A stretch of DNA of 21,562 bases from Chloroflexota bacterium (GTDB lineage Bacteria > Chloroflexota > Ktedonobacteria > Ktedonobacterales > Ktedonobacteraceae). The DNA lies in assembly GCA_005881495.1 (NCBI GenBank), contig VBHI01000348.1:1-21562 (forward strand), read 5' to 3'. The notes beneath the pieces were generated by a model that had not been told where the DNA came from, did not search any database, and saw only the letters and a list, made by a program, of their open reading frames with translations. Shown here piece after piece: positions 21,349 through 21,562 of this stretch (its first letter is position 1; every line of letters starts with the position of its first letter). The translations under genes were made by a program, and so were the position numbers.

Positions 21349-21562
21349 ATGAAACAGCTCCTGACCGCTAAGTTGAAACTGCAAACCAGTCCTGAGCAAT
21401 TCCGGGCCTTGCGCCAAACACAATTGGCCTATCGGGATGCGCTGAACCACGTCTCTCGCTATGCGTTCGAGCATGGCAAGATGAGCAGTGGACGTGCATT
21501 GCAACGGGATTGCTATGAGGAGATACGCAGGCAGTATCACCTGCCTGCACAAATGGCCTGCA
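21349..21562 (+). CDS. tnpB: IS200/IS605-family TnpB (OrfB), N-terminal part
   Basis: The gene runs off the right edge; 71 residues are visible from the ATG at 21349, which follows GAGG closely. The sequence MKQLLTAKLKLQTSPEQFRA, then LRQTQLAYRDALNHVSRYAF and LQRDCYEEIRRQYHLPAQMAC, is the N-terminal helix-turn-helix/wedge part of OrfB proteins. TnpB is the RNA-guided nuclease ancestral to Cas12. The RuvC catalytic residues and the guide RNA at the 3' end lie outside the window, so I cannot say whether it is active or whether tnpA is present. No tnpA is seen on the left. Confidence 0.88.
   Translation, partial: MKQLLTAKLKLQTSPEQFRALRQTQLAYRDALNHVSRYAFEHGKMSSGRALQRDCYEEIRRQYHLPAQMAC

Overview
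The window looks like a chromosomal segment of a Chloroflexota bacterium, most likely of the Ktedonobacteria. This is inferred, not proven. The grounds are a CysRS/MshC-type ligase of the kind I associate with Chloroflexi, a membrane-anchored baseplate-J-like protein, a TnpB of the type common in those genomes, and several families of GC-rich palindromic repeats between ordinary housekeeping genes. Coding density is moderate, and the intergenic spaces are rich in repeats.

Layout. Positions 1-303 hold the end of an acyl-CoA synthetase, followed by a repeat-filled spacer. dtd (691-1143) and a baseplate-J-like membrane protein (1187-3115) follow on the + strand. The latter is bracketed by an exact 22-bp direct repeat, one copy of which is the 3' end of dtd. 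Positions 3645-5549 (- strand) form an operon of an SDR/NmrA-like oxidoreductase, a DUF2306-like membrane protein and a DoxX-like protein. Divergent from it (5709-6662) is an ECF41-type sigma factor with a SnoaL-like C-terminal domain. The space between them carries a match to the ECF41 promoter (TGTCACA, 17 nt, CGTC) pointing into the operon, and a housekeeping-type promoter pointing into the sigma gene. Together they read as a complete sigma-and-target module.

About 800 bp without a convincing gene follows (6663-7465), holding two unrelated repeat systems. Next come a CAP-domain lipoprotein (- strand), a tandem, hairpin-forming repeat (8172-8491), and a tatD-cysS/mshC-like operon (8629-10592) with a near-consensus promoter. 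This operon meets a nucleoside/BMP-type ABC importer (10628-15905, - strand: lipoprotein, two permeases, double ATPase) at a perfect 26-bp inverted repeat that doubles as the last codons of the ATPase gene.

The right part is all on the - strand until the edge. It holds a NYN-domain nuclease-like gene apparently split by a frameshift (16214-18387), a CDP-alcohol phosphatidyltransferase, a PHP-domain phosphoesterase, an ArsR-type repressor whose promoter overlaps a palindromic operator, and a tiny membrane ORF. The window ends inside a + strand IS200/IS605-family tnpB preceded by a hairpin and promoter.

No tRNA, rRNA or CRISPR array was recognised. Family assignments rest on reading the motifs by eye; no search was run.
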